Virus record (IMG/VR): IMGVR_UViG_3300044845_001067
Coordinates: 1-30,765 of that record
Direction: 5' to 3' (one strand)
DNA from: a virus
Length of the DNA: 30,765 nucleotides
In this document: positions 5,406 to 11,272 of the stretch, piece after piece
How positions within the stretch are numbered: position 1 is the stretch's first letter
Layout of the letters: each line of letters opens with the position of its first letter
Position numbers and translations under genes: made by a program
Notes under the pieces: model-generated
The model's database searches: none
The model's input: the letters and a program-made list of their open reading frames with translations, nothing else
What the model was told of the DNA's origin: nothing

Positions 5406-5412
5406 ATAAATA
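5405..5412 (+). promoter_or_regulatory. T4-type late promoter (CATAAATA) before the endonuclease-like gene
   Basis: CATAAATAG matches the T4-like late promoter core TATAAATA at all but the first base. It follows the psbA terminator directly and is 67 bp before the ATG at 5480 (9 bp before a possible GTG start at 5422). Similar boxes lie before several other genes in this window. Confidence 0.5.
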
Positions 5413-5479
5413 GAAGTAACCGTGAGCGGCAAAAATTAACTCAAAATATACAGACGAAGATAGAAAAATTTGGGAAGAA

Positions 5480-5674
5480 ATGTATATTTCTGGATTATCA
5501 TCCCACGAAATTGCAAGACAACTTAATATCCCCAAACCAACTGTATATAAACATTTACAAAAATGTGGTATTACAAGAAACTGGTCCGAATGGCAAAGGG
5601 AGAAAGAACCTTGGAATAAGGGATTAAAGGGGGCGCAAATTCCTTGGAATAAAGGAATGAAAGGTGCTTATTAA
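5480..5674 (+). CDS. Homing-endonuclease-like protein, N-terminal part (HTH and NUMOD-like motifs)
   Basis: This 64-aa frame holds a helix-turn-helix (about residues 1-28, GLSSHEIARQLNIPKPTVYKH), then a repeated PWNKG-[LM]-KG motif like the NUMOD DNA-binding modules of phage homing endonucleases. It stops at TAA 5672-5674, just before an 18-C run. The matching C-terminal part continues in another frame from 5664. Removing one T at 5671-5672 would give PWNKGMKGAYKPPPPPP and fuse the two. Upstream, HTH-like coding continues back to about 5432 in the same frame. A GTG at 5422 would join it only if one A were lost from the run at 5431-5435. It is therefore either a genuinely broken gene, a split gene or an assembly error. 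Confidence 0.6.
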   Translation: MYISGLSSHEIARQLNIPKPTVYKHLQKCGITRNWSEWQREKEPWNKGLKGAQIPWNKGMKGAY

Positions 5675-6140
5675 ACCCCCCCCCCCCCCCCCCAAAAAAA
5701 GAAAACCAAATCCAGCGGCAAGAGTTCCTTGCTCACCCGAAAAGGCAAAGAAAATCAGAAATTCTTGGAAGAAGAAACTTGATGAAGGTTGGGTTGGTTT
5801 CGGTGGATATGGCAGATTGCCCACAGAAGAGCATAGGGAACTTCCTTGCTTTTTATATCTGGTTCGTTATATTGATGATGAAGGAACTCATTTTAAATTA
5901 GGTATAACAGTACGAAGTCCACAAGAAAGACTAAAAAAGCATCTAATTTCAATAGTAAATATTTATAAATCTACATTGGGTGAATGTTTTGATATAGAAC
6001 AACAGCAACTTAAATATGCAAAAGATAATGGGTGGAGATATTCAAGTCATTCAACAACTGAACTCATAAAACCTGAAGGTATTCCCCATATTTTAGAGGT
6101 ATTTTCAAAATTAAAAACGCCTCTTGACCAATCTAATTAA
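5664..6140 (+). CDS. Homing-endonuclease-like protein, C-terminal part (T5orf172/GIY-YIG-like)
   Basis: This frame (GTG start, 158 aa) begins with a Pro6 tract encoded by the C18 run, then a basic region with a NUMOD-like SPEKAKKIRNSWKKK (about residues 28-42). From about residue 72 a domain reads FLYLVRYIDDEGTHFKLGIT followed by RSPQERLKKH. That layout (LYLVRY ... FKLGIT-x-RSPQERLKKH) fits the T5orf172/MUG113 branch of GIY-YIG nucleases, with Arg and Glu conserved after the second strand. It ends with an E-Q-Q-Q-L-K-Y-A helix and a short tail. Together with 5480..5674 it would make one protein of about 225-245 aa. Its place directly downstream of psbA recalls S-PM2, where a free-standing endonuclease lies after an intron-bearing psbA. 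Confidence 0.6.
   Translation: MLIKPPPPPPKKRKPNPAARVPCSPEKAKKIRNSWKKKLDEGWVGFGGYGRLPTEEHRELPCFLYLVRYIDDEGTHFKLGITVRSPQERLKKHLISIVNIYKSTLGECFDIEQQQLKYAKDNGWRYSSHSTTELIKPEGIPHILEVFSKLKTPLDQSN
5676..5700 (+). repeat. C18-A7 homopolymer tract
   Basis: Eighteen C (5676-5693) are followed by seven A (5694-5700). In the frame used downstream they encode Pro6-Lys-Lys. A run of this length is a slippage hot spot in replication and a common place for sequencing or assembly errors, so the exact length should be treated with caution. Confidence 0.95.
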
Positions 6141-6154
6141 GAACCCCTAACACT

Positions 6155-6402
6155 ATGATAGAAGAACAATTTTATCAAAAAATCAAGAATTCCATCAAAG
6201 AAAAAAAAAACTTATAATTGATGCTGTTAGTTTTCAACCAGTAATGAAGATTGTATTGGAACTTCCTTTGGAACCCGCAACTGATTCATCTATTTGTAAA
6301 CAAAAAATTTATGAACTGATTGGAATGGCAATTTTGGAAGCCCAAGTTGAAACACCGGGTCCTCCTACTGGGAAAATTTTTGACTTAAGTAAAAAAATAT
6401 AA
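6155..6402 (+). pseudogene. Frameshifted small hypothetical gene
   Basis: From the ATG at 6155 the frame reads MIEEQFYQKIKNSIKEKK and then hits TAA at 6215, immediately after a run of ten A (6201-6210). From there, good coding sequence runs in the neighbouring frame to TAA at 6400-6402 (LIIDAVSFQPVMKIVLELP and so on). One extra A would restore an 82-aa protein, so this is either a broken gene or a homopolymer-length error. The restored protein has an N-terminal charged helix, a hydrophobic middle and a TPGPPTGK turn near its end. No family is recognised. Confidence 0.6.
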
Positions 6403-6430
6403 GACACTTTAAGAACCGACACAACCCACC

Positions 6431-6458
6431 TTGACGGCGAGGGGTTTTGTGATATGAT
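6431..6458 (+). promoter_or_regulatory. Sigma70-like promoter
   Basis: TTGACG (6431-6436), a 16-bp spacer and TATGAT (6453-6458) match sigma70 consensus at ten of twelve positions. The -10 is 24 bp before the ATG at 6483. It is the best sigma70 match I see in the window and suggests that the genes from 6483 to about 8272 can be read by unmodified host polymerase. Confidence 0.65.
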
Positions 6459-6482
6459 ACCCACATACAAACCTGAAACTTT

Positions 6483-6734
6483 ATGACTACCAACTTCAGC
6501 GAAGCGCATCAGCGGATGGCAACAAAAATTATTCAATTCTTGAACGAAAAAGGTGGACGCGCAAAACTTAGCGAAATTCAGATTAATTTTGAGAATGAAA
6601 CACTTGAATCCGTCAAAACTCTCTCAGTCGCACCAGGATCAGTAGTTCTTGACTTGATCGCAAGCAACAAGCTCTATCTCGATTCCGACTGGGAAGTTGG
6701 AATTAGACCCACCAGTGCAGAAGACGCCAACTAA
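6483..6734 (+). CDS. Hypothetical 83-aa protein, possible winged-helix fold
   Basis: The first ATG after the promoter at 6431-6458 starts an 83-aa product. A first helix (about residues 6-24, EAHQRMATKIIQFLNEKGG) is followed by AKLSEIQINFE, a third helix ending PGSVVLDLIASNK and a short strand pair LYLDSDWEVG. That order of helix, helix, helix and beta-hairpin suits a small winged-helix DNA-binding domain, but no diagnostic motif is present. The C-terminal codons overlap a short frame starting at 6715. It is the leader gene of a sigma70-driven plus-strand unit. Unrecognised otherwise. Confidence 0.65.
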   Translation: MTTNFSEAHQRMATKIIQFLNEKGGRAKLSEIQINFENETLESVKTLSVAPGSVVLDLIASNKLYLDSDWEVGIRPTSAEDAN

Positions 6735-6840
6735 GGAACCATGGGATGGTATCAATTTCTTTCTCGACCTAGAAGGGAAGAAGCAACTTGAAGCGATAGA
6801 TGCGGCCTGGAACCATCGCACTGCCAGGCAGCCCGAGTAA
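6715..6840 (+). CDS. Possible 41-aa protein overlapping the previous gene
   Basis: A GTG at 6715 opens a 41-codon frame that overlaps the previous gene by 20 bp and fills the gap before 6864. The product (MQKTPTKEPWDGINFFLDLEGKKQLEAIDAAWNHR.., residues given in part) looks like a normal soluble peptide with a helix in its second half. No Shine-Dalgarno is obvious, and the alternative that this gap is noncoding remains open. Confidence 0.35.
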   Translation: MQKTPTKEPWDGINFFLDLEGKKQLEAIDAAWNHRTARQPE

Positions 6841-6863
6841 ACTCACACCAGATAATAAAACAC

Positions 6864-7706
6864 ATGTTTAAACTAACAAATTACTCAGACGATAAGAACT
6901 ATATTGGATATTCATTTACGGTATCCAATCCAGACGAATACTACGAGACCGGAGAGAATGCCACAAGATATTGTCAATTGAATATCAGACTTGGATCGCG
7001 CTCTTGGTGGTGGCAGATTCCAGAATTATTTAAGCCTAAAAAAGAATGGGTAGACACATCACAATACGCCTGGAGCACTTCAGAAAACAAAGGATATTGG
7101 GAATACATTCAATATCAATATGGATTTCATATACAAGATGAATACGTTCACGTCTATTATGGCATTCAGCCCGGTTGTTGGTCTAGCACCGATAAGAAAA
7201 ACTCAGACCATAGTAAATTATTTGAAATTCCATGGAAAATTAAACGTCAGGTTCGCCATTCTTTTATGACTCCAACATGGAACTTGTATTGTTCACTAAA
7301 TCCTGAATTATTGCGGCCAAATTATTTTAAGTTTGTCGGATGGGCACAAGAAGCTGTCCCCAAGATAAAATTTAAGTTCAATGATTTTGATGGTGAAGAA
7401 ATTATTGCAACATGTTATATTGAGGAGCGGCAATATGAACACGGAACTGGTTGGTTTAAATGGCTGAAATACTTCATAAAACCTGAAATTTATCGTAGTC
7501 TTGATATATATTTCAATAAAGAAGTTGGCTACGAGAAAGGTTCGTGGAAAGGCGGAACTACAGGACATTCTGTTGTTATTGAAAACGGAGAAAGTCCTTT
7601 AGAGGCATTTAAACGTTATGGTTCGGCGGAAGATAGATATAAAAACCATGGCATAAAGAACCGTAATTTTAGCAATATTCAGGTTATTTCTCCTTATACC
7701 GCATGA
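6864..7706 (+). CDS. Hypothetical 280-aa aromatic-rich protein
   Basis: I do not recognise this 280-aa protein. It is rich in Tyr, Trp and Phe (WWWQIPELF near residue 48, GYWEYIQYQYGFHI near 76) and looks like a mostly beta protein. From about residue 170 it has a more regular stretch (KIKFKFNDFDGEEIIATCYIEERQYE) and a C-terminal glycine-rich segment GSWKGGTTGHSVVIENGE followed by a short helix SPLEAFKRY. No signal peptide or membrane span is visible. The stop overlaps the next start as ATGA, so the two are a coupled pair. A structural or DNA-metabolism accessory role cannot be separated on sequence alone. Confidence 0.7.
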   Translation: MFKLTNYSDDKNYIGYSFTVSNPDEYYETGENATRYCQLNIRLGSRSWWWQIPELFKPKKEWVDTSQYAWSTSENKGYWEYIQYQYGFHIQDEYVHVYYGIQPGCWSSTDKKNSDHSKLFEIPWKIKRQVRHSFMTPTWNLYCSLNPELLRPNYFKFVGWAQEAVPKIKFKFNDFDGEEIIATCYIEERQYEHGTGWFKWLKYFIKPEIYRSLDIYFNKEVGYEKGSWKGGTTGHSVVIENGESPLEAFKRYGSAEDRYKNHGIKNRNFSNIQVISPYTA

Positions 7707-8272
7707 TTAAACTACTAACACCGGAACAGGCCAGGACAATAGAAGAAATTATTAGTGCTTGGCCTGGCTTCACCACGTCTTATATGTATAAGCATCATGT
7801 TACAAATCTTAATGATGCATCTTTCGATAGTCTTATTGAGCATTTTGAATGGCTCCAAGAAGTAAACAGTAAACCGATAACAGGCTCACCACGACCAAAA
7901 CCTGATACGTGTGATTTAAATTTTAAAGATAAGCCCTGGTGTGAGTTTACCTTAGGATTGTCCGATAAAACTTATGGTTTTTGTAAGAAATGTAAAAGAG
8001 ATTACGTTTTAGAAAATGCTAAATTTGGAAAAGATCGTTACGATATTCTTGAGGGAACTTGGACAGTTATAAAATATGATCTAGAAAAAGCGTTAGATTG
8101 TTACGGTGGAACCCTAGGTGTAAAATGGGCGAATAGTGTATTGGAAGATTCTGATATGTGGCAAGTTTCTGTGATTGAATATGCTCAGAATATTTTAAAA
8201 GGAAACCCACCCGAAACTATTCAGCTGAACCCAAAGGATGAAGTATTTTTGGTACTAAATCTCATAGGTTAG
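7703..8272 (+). CDS. Hypothetical 189-aa protein with a CxxC knuckle
   Basis: The protein is 189 aa and starts in an ATGA overlap with the previous gene. The first 60 residues are helical with an aromatic cluster (AWPGFTTSYMYKHH). Cysteines at about residues 70, 80, 94 and 97 (DTC..WC...FCKKC) could form one zinc site, with CKKC as the clear knuckle. The remainder is helical and acidic, with one more Cys near residue 133. No catalytic motif is seen. The pairing with the 280-aa gene suggests they act together. Zinc binding is inferred from spacing only. Confidence 0.7.
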   Translation: MIKLLTPEQARTIEEIISAWPGFTTSYMYKHHVTNLNDASFDSLIEHFEWLQEVNSKPITGSPRPKPDTCDLNFKDKPWCEFTLGLSDKTYGFCKKCKRDYVLENAKFGKDRYDILEGTWTVIKYDLEKALDCYGGTLGVKWANSVLEDSDMWQVSVIEYAQNILKGNPPETIQLNPKDEVFLVLNLIG

Positions 8273-8291
8273 AGCGAGAGCAATCCCCCTG

Positions 8292-8298
8292 CTAAATA
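8292..8298 (+). promoter_or_regulatory. Late promoter box (CTAAATA) before the fifth LRV gene
   Basis: CTAAATAAG lies 17 bp upstream of the ATG at 8316, at the right distance for a T4-type late promoter. It would place this LRV gene in the late class, unlike the tandem LRV array near 1-2 kb. Confidence 0.5.
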
Positions 8299-8315
8299 AG
8301 ACACACAACCATAAA

Positions 8316-8861
8316 ATGAACATGACTGAAATAATTCTACCAGAAATAACCGCCGAAGACCTTGAGGCACTTGAACGTCTCGCAGAAGAAAATCTAAAAA
8401 CTGAACAGAATATTAAGCTAGCCGAAAATTCAGAAACTTCACCGGAAATCTTGAAGACTCTTTATCAAGAAAAAGATTCATATCTCCGTAGTAGAGTTGC
8501 ACTCAATCCCAACACTCCACCAGAAACTCTAACAATTCTTGCCCGAGATGAGGATTTGAATGTTCGCTTGAATGTTGCACGCAATCCCAAAACTCCTCCA
8601 GAAACTATAACGTTTCTTTCTCTAGATGAGAGTGTAAATGTTCGTCATTGGGTTGCATGGGACACCAAAACTCCACCAGAAACTCTAACAATTCTTGCCC
8701 GAGATGAGAGTGCGGGTGTTCGTTGTGGAGTTGCATCCAATCCTAACACTCCACCAGAAACTTTAACGTTTCTTTCCCGAGATGAAGATCCTTCCGTCTC
8801 TTCTGTCGCCGAGGCAAATATAGACCGGAATCATGTAGATGAAATACGATCACCCTTTTGA
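8316..8861 (+). CDS. LRV protein with five repeats
   Basis: This 181-aa protein has an N-terminal Glu/Leu-rich helical region (about residues 1-45) and then five LRV-type repeats of 24 residues (NPNTPPETLTILARDEDxxVR), the last ones slightly degenerate (WDTKTPPETLTILARDES). It lacks the NATREVIQTVRAYEFY cap of the tandem genes and ends in a polar tail. It should fold as an alpha-solenoid used for protein binding. A second in-frame ATG lies at 8322. It has a late promoter box and overlaps the next gene by 23 bp. The family is recognised by its repeat; the target is unknown. Confidence 0.75.
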   Translation: MNMTEIILPEITAEDLEALERLAEENLKTEQNIKLAENSETSPEILKTLYQEKDSYLRSRVALNPNTPPETLTILARDEDLNVRLNVARNPKTPPETITFLSLDESVNVRHWVAWDTKTPPETLTILARDESAGVRCGVASNPNTPPETLTFLSRDEDPSVSSVAEANIDRNHVDEIRSPF

Positions 8862-9135
8862 ATTTGTATTAGAAACCATCAAACAAATAAGACGATTAAA
8901 AGCTGAGTATAATCTTTCTTCTAAAACAATTGATAATTCATTTATTTACATAAAAAATGACGTATCGAAACTGGGTCTGTTATTGCTAACCGGATTTGAC
9001 ATTGCGAGATTATGTCAAGTCAAAAATCTATACGTTAATTTTATTGATGAAACAGATGCTGAAAATAATTTCTGCATTAAATTTGGAGAAAATAAACAAT
9101 TTGTAGAACATGCTCCAACTCCTCCTATTCTTTGA
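8839..9135 (+). CDS. Hypothetical 98-aa protein
   Basis: This 98-aa protein begins inside the end of the LRV gene (23-bp overlap) and is likely co-translated with it. It has an N-terminal helix (FEFVLETIKQIRRLKAEYNL), a central hydrophobic stretch (SKLGLLLLTGFDIARL, residues 46-61) too short and mixed for a clear membrane span, and a C-terminal strand-rich part. No known motif is seen. It is the last plus-strand gene before the hairpin at 9175 and the convergent minus-strand genes. Confidence 0.65.
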   Translation: MKYDHPFEFVLETIKQIRRLKAEYNLSSKTIDNSFIYIKNDVSKLGLLLLTGFDIARLCQVKNLYVNFIDETDAENNFCIKFGENKQFVEHAPTPPIL

Positions 9136-9174
9136 ACTCTTCGGTATATTCATACTATCACTGTTAACCTGACA

Positions 9175-9203
9175 AGGGGTTCTCTTAATAAAAGAGAACC
9201 CCT
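9175..9203. terminator. Hairpin between convergent genes, probable terminator
   Basis: A 12-bp perfect stem AGGGGTTCTCTT / AAGAGAACCCCT surrounds a 5-nt AATAA loop. It lies between a plus-strand stop (9135) and a minus-strand stop (9215), where a two-way terminator is expected. Neither side has a long T run, so termination strength is uncertain. Confidence 0.6.
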
Positions 9204-9214
9204 AAAAATTTCAC

Positions 9215-9469
9215 TTATGGGTTATTAACGTCAACCATAATTTTAGCTTTCTTCGCCTCAACGATACTCTCCAACCATTCATCACTCATAGCCTCTAAAA
9301 CACATTCAGCCGACTCATAATAATCAACGTAGCCTTCATTTACAAGATAATTTAAGACGTGCTCACGCATATCAGTTTCTTTATCTTGACCCCCTAGATT
9401 ACCAGTAGATTTCATCTCGTAAATGGACGCATAAGATTCATACAAATTAGAAAGTTCTCTAATGTCCAT
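9215..9469 (-). CDS. Late virion-type protein with the shared C-terminal helical domain (84 aa)
   Basis: The product begins MDIRELSNLYESYASIYE, nearly the same opening (LYESY-x-S-[IV]-Y) as the 155-aa protein at 12788. It ends in a domain shared with two other minus-strand proteins here: YLVNEGYVDYYESAECVLEAMSDEWLESIVE, two helices with an NEG turn. I know this C-terminal pattern from many small proteins of T4-like cyanophages, where it is unassigned. It is expressed from its own late box (9491-9500). The Ile-x-Glu in SIYE could be a prohead protease site. A role in the head, core or packaged protein set is inference. Confidence 0.65.
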   Translation of the reverse strand: MDIRELSNLYESYASIYEMKSTGNLGGQDKETDMREHVLNYLVNEGYVDYYESAECVLEAMSDEWLESIVEAKKAKIMVDVNNP

Positions 9470-9490
9470 TTCACAAATTACTTACTAAGT

Positions 9491-9500
9491 CTATTTATCC
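9491..9500 (-). promoter_or_regulatory. Minus-strand late promoter (GGATAAATAG)
   Basis: Read on the minus strand this is GGATAAATAG, 21 bp upstream of the ATG at 9469. It lies in the 46-bp gap after the ART-like gene and would give the 84-aa gene independent late expression. Confidence 0.55.
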
Positions 9501-9515
9501 CGGTCTTAATTTATA

Positions 9516-9962
9516 CTATTTTCGTTTTGGTTGAGTTTTGGTTTTCCTCTGAAAAGCCTTTGGCAATAAATGATGAAATTCCTTTTCCGTTTTGGGCGCC
9601 CTAACAATCCCCGATGAATCTTTCACTCTTTTCTTTGTGGCATAATCTCTATCCATTGCAACTGAAAAGTGATCTTTTCCCCAAATATCAGTTCCTCTCT
9701 GTCCATCAGTTTTAACGGCTTTTGCCGGAACATTCGGCTTAATACTTTTAGTTGGAACCAAGAGTTCTAAAGTCTTCGGCTTTTCGCTATATCTTGCCCC
9801 AAATCCCGATGCAATTCCTCTTGATGTTGAAGCATAAACCTCTGGTGACTTAAATCCATGCTTTTTAATTTTCTCAGCAGATTCTGGAGATGTTCCGTGA
9901 TACAGCCTAGTAAAACGTAATTTTTTAGGTGCCTCGTTTATAAACTGATTAAAAGATTTCAT
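9516..9962 (-). CDS. Small ADP-ribosyltransferase-like protein with a capsid-targeting N-terminus
   Basis: The 148-aa protein starts MKSFNQFINE-A, matching the T4 internal-protein targeting peptide with an Ile-x-Glu gp21 cleavage site after residue 10. The mature part opens with TRLYHGTSPESAEKIKKHGF (His22-Gly-Thr), then VYASTSRGIASGFG (Ser-Thr-Ser near 45-47). These resemble the NAD-binding H-G-T and S-T-S blocks of PARP/2'-phosphotransferase-type ADP-ribosyltransferases. The third catalytic position is not certain; Glu126 or Glu128 near the C-terminus is a candidate. The tail is very basic (KRKTKTQPKRK). T4 Alt, a packaged and injected ADP-ribosyltransferase of 682 aa, is the functional parallel; this would be a much smaller analogue. 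Translation is coupled to the gene upstream (ATGA at 9962-9959). Confidence 0.6.
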   Translation of the reverse strand: MKSFNQFINEAPKKLRFTRLYHGTSPESAEKIKKHGFKSPEVYASTSRGIASGFGARYSEKPKTLELLVPTKSIKPNVPAKAVKTDGQRGTDIWGKDHFSVAMDRDYATKKRVKDSSGIVRAPKTEKEFHHLLPKAFQRKTKTQPKRK

Positions 9963-10243
9963 AGTCCCAACCTTTGTGCGGCTCTTTCCATTCTACTGGG
10001 AAGAGTTCTTTTTCTTGCTTCTTTTTTAATAAGCTCTGGATTCGCTCTTCTCTCTTGAGCATATTCAATGTCTCTCTGCCTTTGAGCCTCTCTTTCACGT
10101 TGGCGTGCTCGGGCTTCTTCTCTGCGGTCATTTTGAGCAGTTATTTTCTGAGCCGCACCTGGAATTTTTCTGCCTCTAGTTGTAGCCCTAGTGGCTGCAA
10201 TGGCTTCAGAAAGAAATTCTTCAAATGTCTTGTTTGGTTGCAT
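9959..10243 (-). CDS. Basic coiled-coil protein with a capsid-targeting N-terminus
   Basis: I chose the ATG at 10243 (MQPNKTFEEFLSEA) rather than a longer frame to 10333, because it restores the shared K-T-F-x-E-F-L-x-E-A motif and has a late box 11 bp upstream. The 94-aa protein is rich in Arg, Glu, Ala and Gln (EEARARQREREAQRQRDIEYAQERR) and should form a long helix or coiled coil. It is strongly basic and could bind DNA in the head or neutralise charge, as T4 internal proteins do. Cleavage after LSE would leave about 80 residues. It overlaps the ART-like gene by ATGA. Confidence 0.6.
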   Translation of the reverse strand: MQPNKTFEEFLSEAIAATRATTRGRKIPGAAQKITAQNDRREEARARQREREAQRQRDIEYAQERRANPELIKKEARKRTLPSRMERAAQRLGL

Positions 10244-10253
10244 CTTTTTTATT

Positions 10254-10637
10254 TTATTTATCTTTTGGTTGCCTGATATGTGTATCTCTTGTGGTAAAGT
10301 CTTTGTTTCTTCCTTTATTGGGCTTGAACCCAAAATTTTTATAAAATGTGTCCAACTTTTTCTTATAACCGGGGGCTGGGGCCTGATTTAAAGAGACTTT
10401 AGAGCCCTGTTTATCTGCTAATCTCGTTACTCCTTTCATAACTCTACCACCAACACCTTTGCCCCTCAAATGAGACGGCACAAATAAGTCGTGAACTCTT
10501 ATATGATCTTTATTTTGAGTTGCATATACGTTGACTCCCTTATAATTTGGTCTTCTTTCCCAGTTTTTACTGATAGTTTTTAGTGCATCGGGTTTGGGTT
10601 GATTTGCCTCAAACAAAAATTCTTCAAATGTTTTCAT
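10254..10637 (-). CDS. GNAT-family acetyltransferase with a capsid-targeting N-terminus
   Basis: The 127-aa protein begins MKTFEEFLFE-A, close to the T4 packaging signal MKTYQEFIAE, with Leu-x-Glu for prohead protease cleavage after residue 10. The remainder is a compact GNAT domain: strand IRVHDLFVPSHLRGKGVGGRVM with the acetyl-CoA pyrophosphate loop R58-G-K-G-V-G63, then SLNQAP, then the LDTFYKNFGF motif B near 95-104. It should move an acetyl group from acetyl-CoA to an amine on a protein or small molecule. If packaged, it would reach the host at injection. The target is unknown. It is coupled to the upstream gene by ATGA (10637-10634). Confidence 0.75.
   Translation of the reverse strand: MKTFEEFLFEANQPKPDALKTISKNWERRPNYKGVNVYATQNKDHIRVHDLFVPSHLRGKGVGGRVMKGVTRLADKQGSKVSLNQAPAPGYKKKLDTFYKNFGFKPNKGRNKDFTTRDTHIRQPKDK
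10255..10262 (-). promoter_or_regulatory. Minus-strand late promoter (GATAAATA) overlapping a stop codon
   Basis: On the minus strand GATAAATA ends 11 bp before the ATG at 10243 and overlaps the TAA stop of the acetyltransferase gene. It is the likely reason why the 10-bp gap between these two genes breaks the otherwise continuous ATGA chain. Confidence 0.5.
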
Positions 10638-11272
10638 TCTACTTTACCCATCATACGATTTGTAACGGGGCTCATTTTACTGGCATTAGGAAGTAGCTTT
10701 TTATATAACTTAGCCCTGGAATTTCTTCCGGCTTTTTCTGGACCGCCACTTTGAGTTTGACCGGGTTTTCCAATAACAACATCACCAGACTTTGCCCCGG
10801 CCTTTTTAATTTCTCTTGGAACATTTCCAACAGCCTTTTTGAGATTTTGAGTTCTCTTTTTGATATTCTCAAAATCGCCATGACCTCTTTCTAAATTTGG
10901 AACAATATCAGCAGTGAATACTGCTCCCTTTGGGTTTCTACGGTTCTTGGTTACTTGCTTTCTTAGTTGATTTGCCCTAAATGCTCTTTCCGAATTTTTA
11001 ACGACTACGTTTTTACCATTAATAGTATTAACTTTTGGTGTTTCTCCGGCTGCATAATGCGCGGGATTTTTATATTTTCTAATCTCTATTGAGACATCAT
11101 CTGGATCAGATGTGGTGTGAATGTGTTCATCACTTCCTCCTCTGATTTTGGCCCTAGTCCCCATTCTTCTCTTTAGAATTTTTGAAAGATTTTCACCTCT
11201 TTGTTGCCTTCTTTCTCTTGAACTACTCGCCCCGTGCTTGGCTTCATTGATGAATTCGTCAAAAGTTTTCAT
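10634..11272 (-). CDS. Basic 212-aa protein with a capsid-targeting N-terminus, unknown function
   Basis: It begins MKTFDEFINE-A, the same N-terminal signal with an Ile-x-Glu cleavage site. The 202-residue remainder is very rich in Arg and Lys, with a Ser/Arg-rich start (SSSRERRQQR). A middle block with HIHTTSDPDDVSIEIRKYKN looks like a folded strand pair, and the C-terminal half (GDVVIGKPGQTQSGG then NSRAKLYKKLLP) may be a second module. No catalytic family is recognised. By position and signal it belongs to the proposed set of packaged proteins. Both ends are coupled by ATGA (11272-11269 and 10637-10634). Confidence 0.65.
   Translation of the reverse strand: MKTFDEFINEAKHGASSSRERRQQRGENLSKILKRRMGTRAKIRGGSDEHIHTTSDPDDVSIEIRKYKNPAHYAAGETPKVNTINGKNVVVKNSERAFRANQLRKQVTKNRRNPKGAVFTADIVPNLERGHGDFENIKKRTQNLKKAVGNVPREIKKAGAKSGDVVIGKPGQTQSGGPEKAGRNSRAKLYKKLLPNASKMSPVTNRMMGKVE

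Noticed and set aside
10244-10333. Longer start of the coiled-coil gene at 10333
   Set aside because: It would overlap the GNAT gene by about 80 bp and bury the shared K-T-F-x-E-F-L-x-E motif. The ATG at 10243 has a late box at the right distance.
10318-10345. tRNA T-arm-like sequence (GGTTCAAGCCC on the minus strand)
   Set aside because: It lies inside the GNAT coding sequence (Gly-Phe-Lys-Pro-Asn), and no acceptor or anticodon stem can be built around it. No tRNA was found in the window.
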